From positions 186,001-250,000 of the forward strand of contig CAYQVH010000002.1 in NCBI GenBank assembly GCA_964420975.1: a stretch of DNA of 64,000 nucleotides, given 5' to 3'. Positions 11,189-21,889 of this stretch are shown here, in pieces. Positions within the stretch are counted from its first letter, which is position 1, and each line of letters begins with the position of its first letter. A program made the position numbers and the translations under genes. A model generated the notes under the pieces. It was not told the DNA's origin. It was given only the letters and a program-made list of their open reading frames with translations, and did not search any database. The stretch is from Accumulibacter sp964420975 (GTDB lineage: Bacteria > Pseudomonadota > Gammaproteobacteria > Burkholderiales > Rhodocyclaceae).

Positions 11189-12604
11189 TCAGCAGCTGTA
11201 GTAAAGGTCGAACTCCACCGGGTGGGTCGTCATGCGCACGCGGTTGACTTCCTCCATCTTCAATTCGAGGTAAGCGTCGATCCAGTCATCGGAAAAGACG
11301 CCACCGCGGGTCAGGAACTCACGGTCCTTGTCAAGGCACGACAGCGCTTCTTCCAGGCTGGCGCAAACGGTTGGGATCTTGGCGTCTTCTTCCGGCGGCA
11401 GATCGTAAAGGTTCTTGTCGGCGGGATCGCCGGGATGAATGCGATTCTGGATGCCGTCGAGGCCGGCCATGAGTAGTGCCGAGAAGCAGAGGTAGGGATT
11501 GGCGATCGGATCGGGGAACCGGGTCTCGATGCGGCGACCCTTGTCCGAGGCGACGTGCGGAACGCGAATCGACGCCGAGCGGTTCTTCGCCGAATAGGCC
11601 AGCTTCACGGGCGCTTCGAAGTGCGGCACCAGCCGCTTGTACGAGTTCGTACCGGGGTTGGTGATCGCGTTCAGCGCTTTCGCGTGCTTGATGACGCCGC
11701 CGATGTAGAACAGGGCGAGTTCGGAGAGACCCGCGTAGCCGTTGCCGGCGAACAGATTCTTGCCGTCCTTGGCGATCGACTGGTGGACGTGCATGCCGGA
11801 ACCATTGTCGCCGACGATCGGTTTGGGCATGAAGGTCGCCGTCTTGCCGTACTGGTGCGCGACGTTATGCACGACATACTTGAGAATCTGCGTCCAGTCG
11901 GCGCGCTTGACGAGCGTGCTGAAGAGCGTGCCGATTTCGCACTGGCCGGCGGTGGCGACCTCGTGGTGATGGACCTCGACGGGCACTCCGATCGACTCCA
12001 GGGTCAGTACCATCGCCGAACGGATGTCGTGCAGGCTGTCGACCGGGGGAACCGGGAAATAACCACCCTTGACGCCCGGCCGGTGACCAATGCCGCCGTC
12101 GCCTTCCGACTTCTCACCGGTGGTCCACGCCGCTTCCTGGGAAAAGATCTTCAGCGTGCAGCCCGACATGTCGACGCTCCACGACACCGAGTCGAAGACG
12201 AAGAACTCCGGCTCCGGGCCGAAGAAAGCCGAGTCGCCAATCCCGGTGGATTTCAGGTAAGCCTCGGCGCGCTTGGCGATCGAGCGCGGATCGCGATCAT
12301 AACCGCGACCGTCTGCCGGGTCGACGACGTCGCAGGTAATGACGACCGTCGTTTCGTCGAAGAAGGGGTCTACGTAGGCGGTGCTCGGATCCGGCATCAA
12401 CAGCATGTCGGAGGCTTGAATTCCCTTCCAGCCGGCGATCGACGAGCCATCGAAAGCGTGGCCGTTCTCGAACTTGCTTTCGTCAAATGCGCTGACCGGG
12501 ACGCTCACGTGCTGTTCTTTGCCACGAGTGTCGGTGAAGCGGAAGTCGACGAACTTCGCCTCGTTTTCCTTGACCATCTTGATCACGTCTTGCGGGCTTG
12601 CCAT
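11189..12604 (-). CDS. glnA: Type I glutamine synthetase
   Basis: Makes glutamine from glutamate, ammonia and ATP; central to nitrogen assimilation. The 471-residue product is the usual GSI-beta length. Visible hallmarks are the N-terminal beta-grasp domain (FVDFRFTDTRGKEQHV), the DGSSI turn, catalytic EVHHHEVATAGQCEI, the ATP-binding KPIVGDNGSGMHVHQS segment and the C-terminal adenylylation loop (NLYDLPPEE, with the Tyr near residue 400). It is transcribed away from the rhodanese gene. A sigma-54 promoter and NtrC-type site lie upstream, so nitrogen limitation should induce it. Confidence 0.98.
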   Translation of the reverse strand: MASPQDVIKMVKENEAKFVDFRFTDTRGKEQHVSVPVSAFDESKFENGHAFDGSSIAGWKGIQASDMLLMPDPSTAYVDPFFDETTVVITCDVVDPADGRGYDRDPRSIAKRAEAYLKSTGIGDSAFFGPEPEFFVFDSVSWSVDMSGCTLKIFSQEAAWTTGEKSEGDGGIGHRPGVKGGYFPVPPVDSLHDIRSAMVLTLESIGVPVEVHHHEVATAGQCEIGTLFSTLVKRADWTQILKYVVHNVAHQYGKTATFMPKPIVGDNGSGMHVHQSIAKDGKNLFAGNGYAGLSELALFYIGGVIKHAKALNAITNPGTNSYKRLVPHFEAPVKLAYSAKNRSASIRVPHVASDKGRRIETRFPDPIANPYLCFSALLMAGLDGIQNRIHPGDPADKNLYDLPPEEDAKIPTVCASLEEALSCLDKDREFLTRGGVFSDDWIDAYLELKMEEVNRVRMTTHPVEFDLYYSC

Positions 12605-12668
12605 TACAGAGTCTCCAGAACAGATGCCGGTGGAACCGACGACGATAGAAAAAGTGCGCAGAAAAATT

Positions 12669-12684
12669 AGCAGAAAACGTGCCA
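12669..12684 (-). promoter_or_regulatory. Sigma-54 (RpoN) promoter of glnA
   Basis: On the minus strand, TGGCACGTTTTCTGCT has GG and GC separated by exactly 10 bases, the -24/-12 spacing required for sigma-54. The -24 half is a perfect TGGCAC. The -12 half is CTGC rather than TTGC. Predicted transcription would begin near 12658, giving a leader of about 55 bases. Confidence 0.8.
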
Positions 12685-12747
12685 GCCAGTGTTCTGCGAA
12701 ATTTCATTGTGCCACAAGCGCAACGCACCTTCTTGGGGTTTTGCCGT

Positions 12748-12762
12748 GCACGGAAAAGGTGC
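12748..12762 (-). promoter_or_regulatory. NtrC-type enhancer site upstream of glnA
   Basis: The sequence is GCAC-N7-GTGC, the classical NtrC dyad. It is centred about 97 bases upstream of the predicted glnA start, a normal enhancer distance. Only one strong copy is evident. A weaker partial GCACC half lies about 20 bases further on the plus strand. Confidence 0.65.
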
Positions 12763-12892
12763 GTCAAGGCATCGAAGGCACTGTTATGGTGCGAATGGCT
12801 GCCAGGGTCGCGTCGGCGTGGAAAGGGTACAACTGGTTTATACTCCCGGCTCGCACAGCCGCCGAAAATTCATCACCAAGAGGCCGGATGCC

Positions 12893-13342
12893 ATGGGAAA
12901 ACTGACCGAACTGCTGAAGCTGGCCAGGCAGCGTGGACGCGAACTGGGCCTGCCCTACGCGGGCGCGATGACGCCGCGCGAGGCTTACGACGTCTGGCAG
13001 CTGGCGCCAGGCGCCAGGCTGGTCGACGTGCGGACCCGCGCCGAATGGGATTGGGTCGGACGCATTCCGGGGGCGGTTGAGATCGAGTGGATGAGTTACC
13101 CGGACAATCGTCCGAATTCGCACTTCCTGACGCAGCTCCGGCAACAGGTCGATCCCGAGGCGCTGGTGCTGTTCATTTGTCGCAGCGGTGTGCGCTCGCA
13201 CAATGCGGCGGCTCTTGCCGGCGAAGCGTTGCAGCTCGAATGCTACAACGTGCTCGAAGGATTCGAAGGCGACAAGGATGCCCTCGGTCAGCGCGGAAAG
13301 ATTGGCGGCTGGCGCTTTGCCGGGCTGCCGTGGCGCAGTTGA
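12893..13342 (+). CDS. Rhodanese-like domain protein
   Basis: 149-residue single-domain rhodanese, expected to transfer sulfane sulfur through a persulfide cysteine. The catalytic loop is CRSGVRSHNAA, with the active Cys in LFICRSG at about residue 99. The fold-typical ARLVDVRTRAEW and IPGAVEIEW segments are present. Start ATG 12893 has an AAGAGG ribosome site. It is divergent from glnA, sharing the intergenic region, and is followed by nadA at 58 bases. The physiological acceptor is unknown. Confidence 0.88.
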   Translation: MGKLTELLKLARQRGRELGLPYAGAMTPREAYDVWQLAPGARLVDVRTRAEWDWVGRIPGAVEIEWMSYPDNRPNSHFLTQLRQQVDPEALVLFICRSGVRSHNAAALAGEALQLECYNVLEGFEGDKDALGQRGKIGGWRFAGLPWRS

Positions 13343-13400
13343 TCGTGGCCGTAGGCCCTTGGCGCCCGCCTGCCTCTGACTGATCCGGGAACTTCTCGCC

Positions 13401-14498
13401 ATGCACACTGCAAGCATCCGTTTCGATCACTTCAGCCACCTGTCTGACGAGCGCTGTCACGAGCGGATCCGCGCCGCACGGCGACAACTTGGCGATCGTG
13501 CGGTTCTGCTTTGTCACCACTATCAACGCGCCGACGTGTACCAGTACGCCGATCTGACCGGCGATTCGCTCAAGCTCTCTCGACTCGCCGGGCAGACGGA
13601 CGCCGAGTACATCGTTTTTTGCGGCGTGCACTTCATGGCCGAAGTCGCCGACATCCTGTCGAAGCCGGAGCAGATCGCCATCCTGCCCGACCTCGCCGCG
13701 GGCTGTTCGATGGCGGACATGGCGAACCTCGCCAAGGTCGAGCGCTGTTGGCGCGAACTGGGCGCAGTGATCGACGTCGAGCGCGAGGTGACTCCCGTCA
13801 CCTACATCAACTCAGCGGCCGATCTGAAGGCCTTTTGCGGCGAGCACGGCGGCATCGTTTGTACGTCGTCAAATGCCGGCACGATTACCCAGTGGGCCTT
13901 CGCGCGCCGGGAGAAAATTCTTTTCTTTCCTGACCAGCATCTCGGTCGCTGGACTGGCGATCAGATGGGGATTCCGCATGACGAGATGTTGGTCTGGGAT
14001 CCCGACCTGGAACAGGGTGGGCTCAGCGTCGAGCAGATTCGGCGCGCCCGGTTGCTGCTCTGGAAAGGACACTGTTCGGTGCACCAGATGTTCCAGCCGG
14101 CGCACATCCTGCGTTTTCGCAACCAGTATCCCGACGGACTCGTCATCTCACACCCGGAGTGCTGCTTCGAGGTTTGCCGGCAGTCCGACTATGTCGGTTC
14201 GACGGAGACCATCGTGCGCACGATCAAGCAGGCGCCGCCAAATACGCGCTGGCTGGTCGGCACCGAACTCAACCTGGTCAACCGTCTGGCCGAAGAAGTG
14301 AAAGCCGAGGGCAAGTGGGTCCATTTCATGGCGCCAACGGTCTGCATGTGTTCGACGATGCAACGCATCGATCCGCAACATCTGGCTTGGACCCTCGAGA
14401 ATCTGGCCGTGGGACGCGTCGTCAATCAGATCACCGTGCCTGATCATGAGCGGGGGCTCGCCAAGCTGGCGCTCGAGCGCATGCTCGCCGTCTCGTAG
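13401..14498 (+). CDS. nadA: Quinolinate synthase A
   Basis: Condenses iminoaspartate with dihydroxyacetone phosphate to quinolinate, in de novo NAD synthesis; an oxygen-sensitive 4Fe-4S enzyme. The 365-residue product carries the family segments LCHHYQRADVYQYAD, FCGVHFMAE and TSSNAGTITQWAF. Cluster cysteines are visible in AAGCSMADM, SHPECCFEV and TVCMCSTMQ. Neither nadB nor nadC is adjacent. The start ATG 13401 is the only one before the conserved region. Confidence 0.97.
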   Translation: MHTASIRFDHFSHLSDERCHERIRAARRQLGDRAVLLCHHYQRADVYQYADLTGDSLKLSRLAGQTDAEYIVFCGVHFMAEVADILSKPEQIAILPDLAAGCSMADMANLAKVERCWRELGAVIDVEREVTPVTYINSAADLKAFCGEHGGIVCTSSNAGTITQWAFARREKILFFPDQHLGRWTGDQMGIPHDEMLVWDPDLEQGGLSVEQIRRARLLLWKGHCSVHQMFQPAHILRFRNQYPDGLVISHPECCFEVCRQSDYVGSTETIVRTIKQAPPNTRWLVGTELNLVNRLAEEVKAEGKWVHFMAPTVCMCSTMQRIDPQHLAWTLENLAVGRVVNQITVPDHERGLAKLALERMLAVS

Positions 14499-14538
14499 GC
14501 AAGTTCCCGCGGCAGCTTGACGTCTCGGGAGGACCTCG

Positions 14539-15504
14539 ATGCCGCTGGTGTCAGTTGTCATTCCCGCTTACAACTGCGCCGCCTACCTCGAGGAAACGCT
14601 CGGCAGTGTGCTCGCGCAGGCAGGCGTGGAGCTTGAGGTGATCGTCGTCAATGACGGGTCGACCGACGAGACGGCACAGATCGCGCGGCGCTTCGGCGAT
14701 CCGGTGCGCGTCGTCGATCAGGCCAACGCAGGGGTCTGTGCGGCGCGTAATCACGGTCTGCGGCTTGCGCGCGGTGAGTTCATCGCCTTGCTCGATCATG
14801 ACGACTATTGGCTGCCGGGAAAGCTGGCCAGTCAGATCGCCACCTTCGCCGAACATCCCGAAGTCGACGTCGTATGCACGCGCTTTGCGCGTTGGCTTCC
14901 CGATCCGGCGAGCGGGGTCTTCCCGCAAGCCGCGACCTTTCTCCCCGAGTCGGCCGCGCAGGGAATCGATGCCGATCGTTCAGGCTGGATTTATCACCAC
15001 TTCCTGATCGATAGCTGGGTGCTGACTAGTACCGCGCTGGCTCGTGGCTCGGTGATGCAGGCAAGCGGCGGTTTCGACGAGCAGTTGCCGTATGGCGAGG
15101 ACTGGGACTTCTGGATGCGGATGGCGCGTCGCTCGCAGTTCATCCGGCTGCTTGAGCGGACGACGCTCTACCGGCAGCATCCGACGCAAGGGTCGCGTGC
15201 CTTGAGGAACTTCGACTATCGCACTTTTCTCCTCGAACGCGCCGCCGAGCGCTGGGGCTTGTGCAGCCACGACGGACGTTGCGTTCCGCGACGAGTGTTC
15301 AAGCGACAGTTGGCGAAGTACTCAACGAGCTTTGGCCTGGGCCACCTGAAAGGGGGTGACGGTGCGGACCGCCGGCTCGCTGCCCGAGCTTTCGTCAAGG
15401 CCTGGGTGATCGATCCGACCTACTTAAACAGCCTGGCGTGGCTGGCGGCGGTCCCTTTCTACGCCGTCCTTGCCGGCCGAACGGCGCCGGAGCGGATCAC
15501 TTGA
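14539..15504 (+). CDS. Family 2 glycosyltransferase
   Basis: 321-residue GT-A fold transferase. It starts PLVSVVIPAYNCAAYLEETL, has VVNDGSTDETA for nucleotide binding and ALLDHDDYW as the DXD-type metal motif, and an acceptor-side PYGEDWDFWMRMA segment. It probably transfers a sugar to a surface polysaccharide. Donor and acceptor cannot be told. The GT2 domain fills roughly the first 230 residues. A hydrophobic C-terminal stretch (LNSLAWLAAVPFYAVLAG) may touch the membrane. It is not in a polysaccharide cluster, and a hairpin terminator follows. Confidence 0.9.
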   Translation: MPLVSVVIPAYNCAAYLEETLGSVLAQAGVELEVIVVNDGSTDETAQIARRFGDPVRVVDQANAGVCAARNHGLRLARGEFIALLDHDDYWLPGKLASQIATFAEHPEVDVVCTRFARWLPDPASGVFPQAATFLPESAAQGIDADRSGWIYHHFLIDSWVLTSTALARGSVMQASGGFDEQLPYGEDWDFWMRMARRSQFIRLLERTTLYRQHPTQGSRALRNFDYRTFLLERAAERWGLCSHDGRCVPRRVFKRQLAKYSTSFGLGHLKGGDGADRRLAARAFVKAWVIDPTYLNSLAWLAAVPFYAVLAGRTAPERIT

Positions 15505-15552
15505 ATACCGGGTACTGGCGCTTGGGTGGTGCGTTGTCGCTGGGTTGCCGTC

Positions 15553-15573
15553 AACCGCGGAACGCGGTTTTTT
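15553..15573 (+). terminator. Rho-independent terminator after the glycosyltransferase
   Basis: A 7-bp stem AACCGCG/CGCGGTT with a three-base loop is followed by T residues, between the glycosyltransferase stop and the hslO start. Confidence 0.7.
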
Positions 15574-15591
15574 AACGCCAGGCTTGAGTCG

Positions 15592-16461
15592 ATGACTAGC
15601 GACACGCTGCAGCAATTCTTGCTCGACGATCTCGACATTCTCGGCACCGTCGTCCGCCTGGGACCGGCCTGGCGAGAGATGATCGACCGGCGTCGCTATC
15701 CGCCGACCGTTATTCAGCTGCTCGGCGAACTGACGGCAACGACGCTGCTGCTCAGCGGCAAACTCAAGCAAGCGGGGCGACTGACGATCCAACTGCGCGG
15801 CGACGGTGCAGTCTCGTTGCTGCTCATCGACTGCGATGAGCAACTGCGCTTTCGCGGTATGGCACGTTTTGCGTCGACAGCGCGGCCGGGGACGACGGCC
15901 GAGCTGCTCGGCGACGGGCAGCTGATGCTTTCGCTCGACCTGCCGTCACAGCGTGAACCCTACCAGAGCCTGGTGCCATTGGTCGGGAGTCGCGTGTCCG
16001 AGATCTTCGAGCACTTCGTAAGTCAGTCTGAGCAACGTGCGTCACGCGTTTTCCTGGCCGCGTCGGAAGAGGGGGTCGGCGGCTTGCTGCTGCAGAAACT
16101 GCCGCCAGCCGACGAGCGCGACGCCGACGGCTGGCGGCGTATCGAAACCTTGGCGGCGACCGTGCAGGCGTCTGAACTGTTGACGCTCGGTGGCGAAGAG
16201 TTGCTCGGTCGTTTGTTTGCTGAAGAGCGCGTGCGCTTGTTCGCGCCGCGAACGGTGGCGCACCACTGTCCGGAAGACTGGGAGAAGGTGCGTGCCCTGT
16301 TGCGCGCATTGGGTGCAGCAGAAGCCTATGCCGTCTTGCAGGAGCAGGGCGTGATCGTGATCCAGGACGAAATCTGCAATCGCGAGTACCGGTTTGACAC
16401 GCCGTCTGTCGACGCCGTGTTCGGCAACTCCTCGACGGCGGGGACGCGAACGCTGCATTGA
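15592..16461 (+). CDS. hslO: Hsp33 family chaperone with degenerate zinc/redox site
   Basis: Hsp33 is a redox-activated holdase that protects unfolding proteins under oxidative stress. The 289-residue product matches the family along its length (N-terminal DTLQQFLLDDLDILGTVVRL, GKLKQAGRLTIQLRGDG, and a C-terminal ALLRALGAAEAYAVLQEQG). The four-cysteine zinc centre, normally C-X-C then C-X2-C, reads H224-H-C226 and D259-E-I-C262. One ligand Cys is therefore replaced by His and another by Asp. Zinc could still bind as His/Cys/Asp/Cys, but the usual double-disulfide switch cannot form. Start ATG 15592 gives the family N-terminus. Confidence 0.92.
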   Translation: MTSDTLQQFLLDDLDILGTVVRLGPAWREMIDRRRYPPTVIQLLGELTATTLLLSGKLKQAGRLTIQLRGDGAVSLLLIDCDEQLRFRGMARFASTARPGTTAELLGDGQLMLSLDLPSQREPYQSLVPLVGSRVSEIFEHFVSQSEQRASRVFLAASEEGVGGLLLQKLPPADERDADGWRRIETLAATVQASELLTLGGEELLGRLFAEERVRLFAPRTVAHHCPEDWEKVRALLRALGAAEAYAVLQEQGVIVIQDEICNREYRFDTPSVDAVFGNSSTAGTRTLH

Positions 16462-16464
16462 AGC

Positions 16465-16489
16465 AAACGCCTGGCGAGGGGGCGTTTTT
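16465..16489 (+). terminator. Terminator after hslO
   Basis: A 7-bp stem AAACGCC/GGCGTTT followed by a T run lies 4 bases beyond the hslO stop. It sits between two convergent genes. Confidence 0.7.
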
Positions 16490-16507
16490 CTGGTGGCCTG
16501 ATCGAAG

Positions 16508-17917
<1,410 letters not shown>

Positions 17918-18335
17918 CGTCGAGTGCCTCCAAGACGAGCCGACATCGCTCGGTAACCGGTCGCCAGTGTCGACCACCGCGATTGTAAGGGGTCTCTGCC
18001 GCACCGGCCGCCGCCCTTTTCGAACTCCCTTTCGAGGCGTTGACGCCTGCCTTGAGATGGGCCGCGTGGAGTCGTCTCCGCAGGTGTGCAGAAGATACTA
18101 GCCTCACGGTAGGGTCTTTGATCGGCGAGGCGATTGATGCGAAGATTCGGCTTCGCACACTCTTTCCGCCCGACAGGCTAGTGATCGTGAGTCAGCCGCC
18201 TTTTCTCTGCCACCGTAACGCCAGGAAGCCTTGCCAGCACCCTCCCCTCGGGAAACCCGTGGCAGGCTTGTTGCCGCGCGCTTGGCCGTGGGTCGCGAGT
18301 CGCGGCTCAGTCGGCAAAGAAAACTGCAAGCCGCG
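17918..18335 (+). other. Intergenic region between the GlcD-like gene and glk
   Basis: About 420 bases between divergent genes. I see no RNA gene, clear operator or coding frame. It should hold the promoters of both neighbours, but no strong -35/-10 pair stands out. Confidence 0.5.
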
Positions 18336-19370
18336 ATGCGCCGCGTGATGGAACGGCGCACACGGCTGGTCGCCGATGTCGGCGGCACCCACGCCCGTTT
18401 TGCACTGCTCGACGAAAAGGGCATTCCTCGGCGGGCCGAGGTGTTCGCGGTCGCCGACTTTGCCGGCCCGGTAGAGGCGATCGAGGCTTTTCTCGCGCGT
18501 CGCGGCGAGGGAGACCTGGAGGCGGCAGCGATTGCGCTCGCAGCGCCGGTTCACGAGGACGTGATTCGCCTCACCAACGCGTCGTGGGTGTTTCACCGGA
18601 CCGAGATCGAAGCACGGCTCGGATTGCGACGCCTGCTCCTGGTCAACGATTTCACCGCTCTCGCGCTGTCGCTGCCGCATCTCGACGCCTCGGACCTGCG
18701 CCAGGTCGGCACGGGTCGAAGCGTTCCGTTGGCGCCGAAGGCAGTCCTTGGCCCCGGCACCGGACTCGGGGTTTCCGGCCTGTTGTACGACCGGGGGCAC
18801 TGGCTGGCGCTTGCCGGCGAAGGGGGGCACTGTTCGTTGGCTCCCGGCGATCGCCGCGAAGCCGAACTTCTCGCCCTCGCCTGGCGCGATTACGGTCATG
18901 TTTCGGCCGAACGCCTGCTATCCGGTAGCGGCCTGCCGCTCCTCCACCGCCTGCTGGGTGAGGTCGATGGTCGGCCGCCGGTGGCGCTGACGACTCCTGA
19001 AATCGTCGCCCGAGCGCTTGCCGGCGACGACCCGCATTGCCGCGTCGTGATCGATACCTTTTGCGCTCTGCTCGGTTCGCAGGCCGGGAACCTAGCGCTG
19101 ACGCTCGGTGCCCGCGGCGGAGTCTACGTCGGCGGTGGTATCATTCCGCGCTTGGGCGAACTGTTTGATCAATCAGACTTTCGCCGCCGCTTTGAGGCCA
19201 AGGGGCGTTTTGCGAGCTACTTGGCCGCCATCCCGACGTTCGTCATGCTCTGTCCGACGCCAGCGCTTCTGGGCGCTGCGTATGCACTGGCCGATGCCCT
19301 TCCGCCGGGGCACGGTTGGCCTGATCCTGCCGCCGAAAACGGTCAGGAGCTTGGCCAGGCACGGCCATAA
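18336..19370 (+). CDS. glk: Glucokinase
   Basis: ATP-dependent phosphorylation of glucose to glucose 6-phosphate. The product is about 344 residues, of the bacterial glucokinase (ROK-unrelated) type. It has the phosphate-1 segment LVADVGGTHARFALL, the sugar-binding LLVNDFTALALSLP and VLGPGTGLGVSGL, the AGEGGHCSLAPGD segment, and a C-terminal GGVYVGGGIIPRL. Two in-frame ATGs, 18336 and 18348, are possible starts. It heads the glycogen cluster, 44 bases before glgP. It could recycle free glucose released from glycogen, or serve imported glucose. Confidence 0.95.
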   Translation: MRRVMERRTRLVADVGGTHARFALLDEKGIPRRAEVFAVADFAGPVEAIEAFLARRGEGDLEAAAIALAAPVHEDVIRLTNASWVFHRTEIEARLGLRRLLLVNDFTALALSLPHLDASDLRQVGTGRSVPLAPKAVLGPGTGLGVSGLLYDRGHWLALAGEGGHCSLAPGDRREAELLALAWRDYGHVSAERLLSGSGLPLLHRLLGEVDGRPPVALTTPEIVARALAGDDPHCRVVIDTFCALLGSQAGNLALTLGARGGVYVGGGIIPRLGELFDQSDFRRRFEAKGRFASYLAAIPTFVMLCPTPALLGAAYALADALPPGHGWPDPAAENGQELGQARP

Positions 19371-19414
19371 TCGGGAGAGGAACCGCCATTGAACCTAACC
19401 GGAGTATTTTTCTG

Positions 19415-21889
19415 ATGTCCGATTCTGTCCCCGCCCACTCCGACAGCGAGTTGCTGCGTTCCGAGATCGACCGCAAGCTGCTCGGTGCCATCGCGGCCGA
19501 ACCTTCACAGGCCAGCAATGCCGAACTCTATCAGGCGCTGTCGCTGGTAGCCCGCGATCGACTGGCCCGGCGTTGGGTGGCAACCCAAAACGCCGATCGC
19601 GACAGCCGGGCACGGCGTGTCTACTATTTGTCGATGGAATTTCTGATCGGGCGGGCGATGAACAATGCCCTGTCGGCGCTCGATTTGCGAGAGGCAGCGG
19701 CCGCAACCTTTGCCGCTCGTGGTGCTCCATCGCTTGACGAGTTGATCGAGTGCGAACCCGACGCTGCGCTCGGTAACGGCGGTCTCGGTCGCCTGGCGGC
19801 GTGTTTCTTGGACTCGATGGCAACGCTGGGGATTCCTTCCTGGGGTTACGGCGTGCGCTACGAGTACGGAATGTTCGCGCAGACGATTCTCAACGGGCAG
19901 CAGGTCGAAAAACCTGACGCCTGGTTGCCGGATCGTTCGCCCTGGGAGTTTCCGCGCGCGAACCGGCATTACACCGTGCGCTTTGGTGGCACGGCCGAGC
20001 ATCACGCTGAGTGGGCCGAGTGGCATGCGGTGGACGCGGTCGAAGCCAAGGCCTTTGACTACGTGATCCCGGGGTACGGAACCGATCGAGTGAGCACGCT
20101 GCGCCTGTGGAAAGCCTCGGCGCCGTCCGAGATCGACCTTGGTGCATTCAACACCGGCGACTATCAGCGCGCGGCCGAGTTCAAAAACCGGTTCGAAAAC
20201 ATTTCCTGGGTTCTTTACCCGAACGACAGCACGCCGGCGGGTCGCGAACTGCGCCTGCGCCAGGAGTATTTCTTCGTCAGTGCGTCGCTGCAGGATATTC
20301 TGGCGCGTCATCTGGAAGAAAATCCGGATCTTGCCAACCTGGCCGACAAGATTGCCATCCATCTCAATGACACGCATCCGGCGATCGGCATACCTGAGTT
20401 GATGCGTCTCCTGATCGATGAGCACGACATGCCATGGGCGGACGCGTGGGCGCAATGCCGGCGCATCTTTTCCTACACCAACCATACGCTGATGCCGGAG
20501 GCCCTTGAAACGTGGAAGGTGACGCTGATTCAGCGTGTGCTGCCACGTCACCTGCTGATCATCTATCGCATCAACCAGGAGTTTCTTGACGAGGTGGATC
20601 GCCTTTACCCCGACGATCCCGAGCTCGTCCGCCGTGTGTCTCTGATTGATGAGGGGAGCGGTCACGAGCGCGACAAGCGAGTACGCATGGCGCACTTGTG
20701 TATCGTCGGCAGCCACCGCGTCAACGGCGTCTCGCAACTGCACTCGGACCTGATGGTACAGACCATTTTTTCCGACTTCGCACGTCTCTATCCCGAACGC
20801 TTCCACAACAAGACGAACGGTGTCACCCCCCGTCGCTGGCTGGCGCAGTCCAATCCAGGGTTGTCGGCGCTGCTTGACGATCGATTGGGTGGTCGCGACT
20901 GGCGACTCAACCTCGACCAGTTGCAGGAGCTGCGTGCGAGTGCTGACGAGGCGCCTTTCCGCAGCGCCTTCGCGGCGGCGAAACGGCAGAACAAACATCG
21001 CCTCGCCGACTATCTTGCCCGCGAAGTCGGTATCCCGCTCGATCCCGACAGCCTATTCGACGTTCAGGTGAAACGGATCCATGAATACAAGCGGCAGCTG
21101 CTCAATGTGTTGCACGTGATCACGCGCTACAACGCGCTGCTGGCTGGCGACGCTGGCGATTTCGCGCCGCGCAGCGTCATCTTCGCGGGCAAGGCGGCAT
21201 CGTCGTACCACATGGCGAAGCAGGTGATCCGCCTGATTCACGACGTCGCCGCGGTCGTGAATCGGGATCGGCGCACGCGGGACCGCCTGCAGGTGGTCTT
21301 CGTCCCCAATTATGGCGTTTCGGTCGCCGAACTGATCATGCCGGCAGCCAACCTCTCGGAGCAGATTTCGACTGCTGGCACCGAGGCTTCCGGAACCGGC
21401 AACATGAAGCTGTCGCTCAACGGCGCCCTGACCATTGGTACGGAAGACGGTGCGAATATCGAAATTCGTGATCAGGTGGGCGCCGACAACATTTTCATTT
21501 TTGGCAACAACACGGCTCAGGTCAGCGCGTTACGACAATCCGGCTACCAGCCGATGGACCTCTACCGCGGCGATCCGGCGCTCAAGCTGGCGCTCGACCA
21601 GATCGACAGCGGTTTCTTCTCTCCCGGTGAGCGCTCGCGATACCACGACATCTTCAACTGCCTGCTGCATTACGGCGACTACTATCTGCTGCTCGCCGAT
21701 TACGCCAGCTACGTCGCCACTCAGAACCGCGTCGACCGTCTCTATCTCGATCCCGACGAGTGGCAGCGCAAGGCGATCCTCAATGTAGCCGGTATGGGGC
21801 CGTTTTCGGCCGACCGCACGATCGGCGACTATGCCCGCGACACCTGGAGCGTCACCACCCAACCCGGTAAGGAATTCTCAAATGCTTGA
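19415..21889 (+). CDS. glgP: Glycogen/starch/alpha-glucan phosphorylase
   Basis: Phosphorolysis of alpha-1,4-glucan to glucose 1-phosphate. The 824-residue GT35 enzyme is full length. It shows YYLSMEFLIGRAMNNAL near the N-terminus, ALGNGGLGRLAACFLDS, HLNDTHPAI, VKRIHEYKRQLLN and the PLP-binding EASGTGNMKLSLNGALTIGT with the cofactor Lys near residue 669. A GGAG ribosome site precedes ATG 19415. The 3' end overlaps glgB by 8 bases, so expression is coupled. Confidence 0.98.
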   Translation: MSDSVPAHSDSELLRSEIDRKLLGAIAAEPSQASNAELYQALSLVARDRLARRWVATQNADRDSRARRVYYLSMEFLIGRAMNNALSALDLREAAAATFAARGAPSLDELIECEPDAALGNGGLGRLAACFLDSMATLGIPSWGYGVRYEYGMFAQTILNGQQVEKPDAWLPDRSPWEFPRANRHYTVRFGGTAEHHAEWAEWHAVDAVEAKAFDYVIPGYGTDRVSTLRLWKASAPSEIDLGAFNTGDYQRAAEFKNRFENISWVLYPNDSTPAGRELRLRQEYFFVSASLQDILARHLEENPDLANLADKIAIHLNDTHPAIGIPELMRLLIDEHDMPWADAWAQCRRIFSYTNHTLMPEALETWKVTLIQRVLPRHLLIIYRINQEFLDEVDRLYPDDPELVRRVSLIDEGSGHERDKRVRMAHLCIVGSHRVNGVSQLHSDLMVQTIFSDFARLYPERFHNKTNGVTPRRWLAQSNPGLSALLDDRLGGRDWRLNLDQLQELRASADEAPFRSAFAAAKRQNKHRLADYLAREVGIPLDPDSLFDVQVKRIHEYKRQLLNVLHVITRYNALLAGDAGDFAPRSVIFAGKAASSYHMAKQVIRLIHDVAAVVNRDRRTRDRLQVVFVPNYGVSVAELIMPAANLSEQISTAGTEASGTGNMKLSLNGALTIGTEDGANIEIRDQVGADNIFIFGNNTAQVSALRQSGYQPMDLYRGDPALKLALDQIDSGFFSPGERSRYHDIFNCLLHYGDYYLLLADYASYVATQNRVDRLYLDPDEWQRKAILNVAGMGPFSADRTIGDYARDTWSVTTQPGKEFSNA

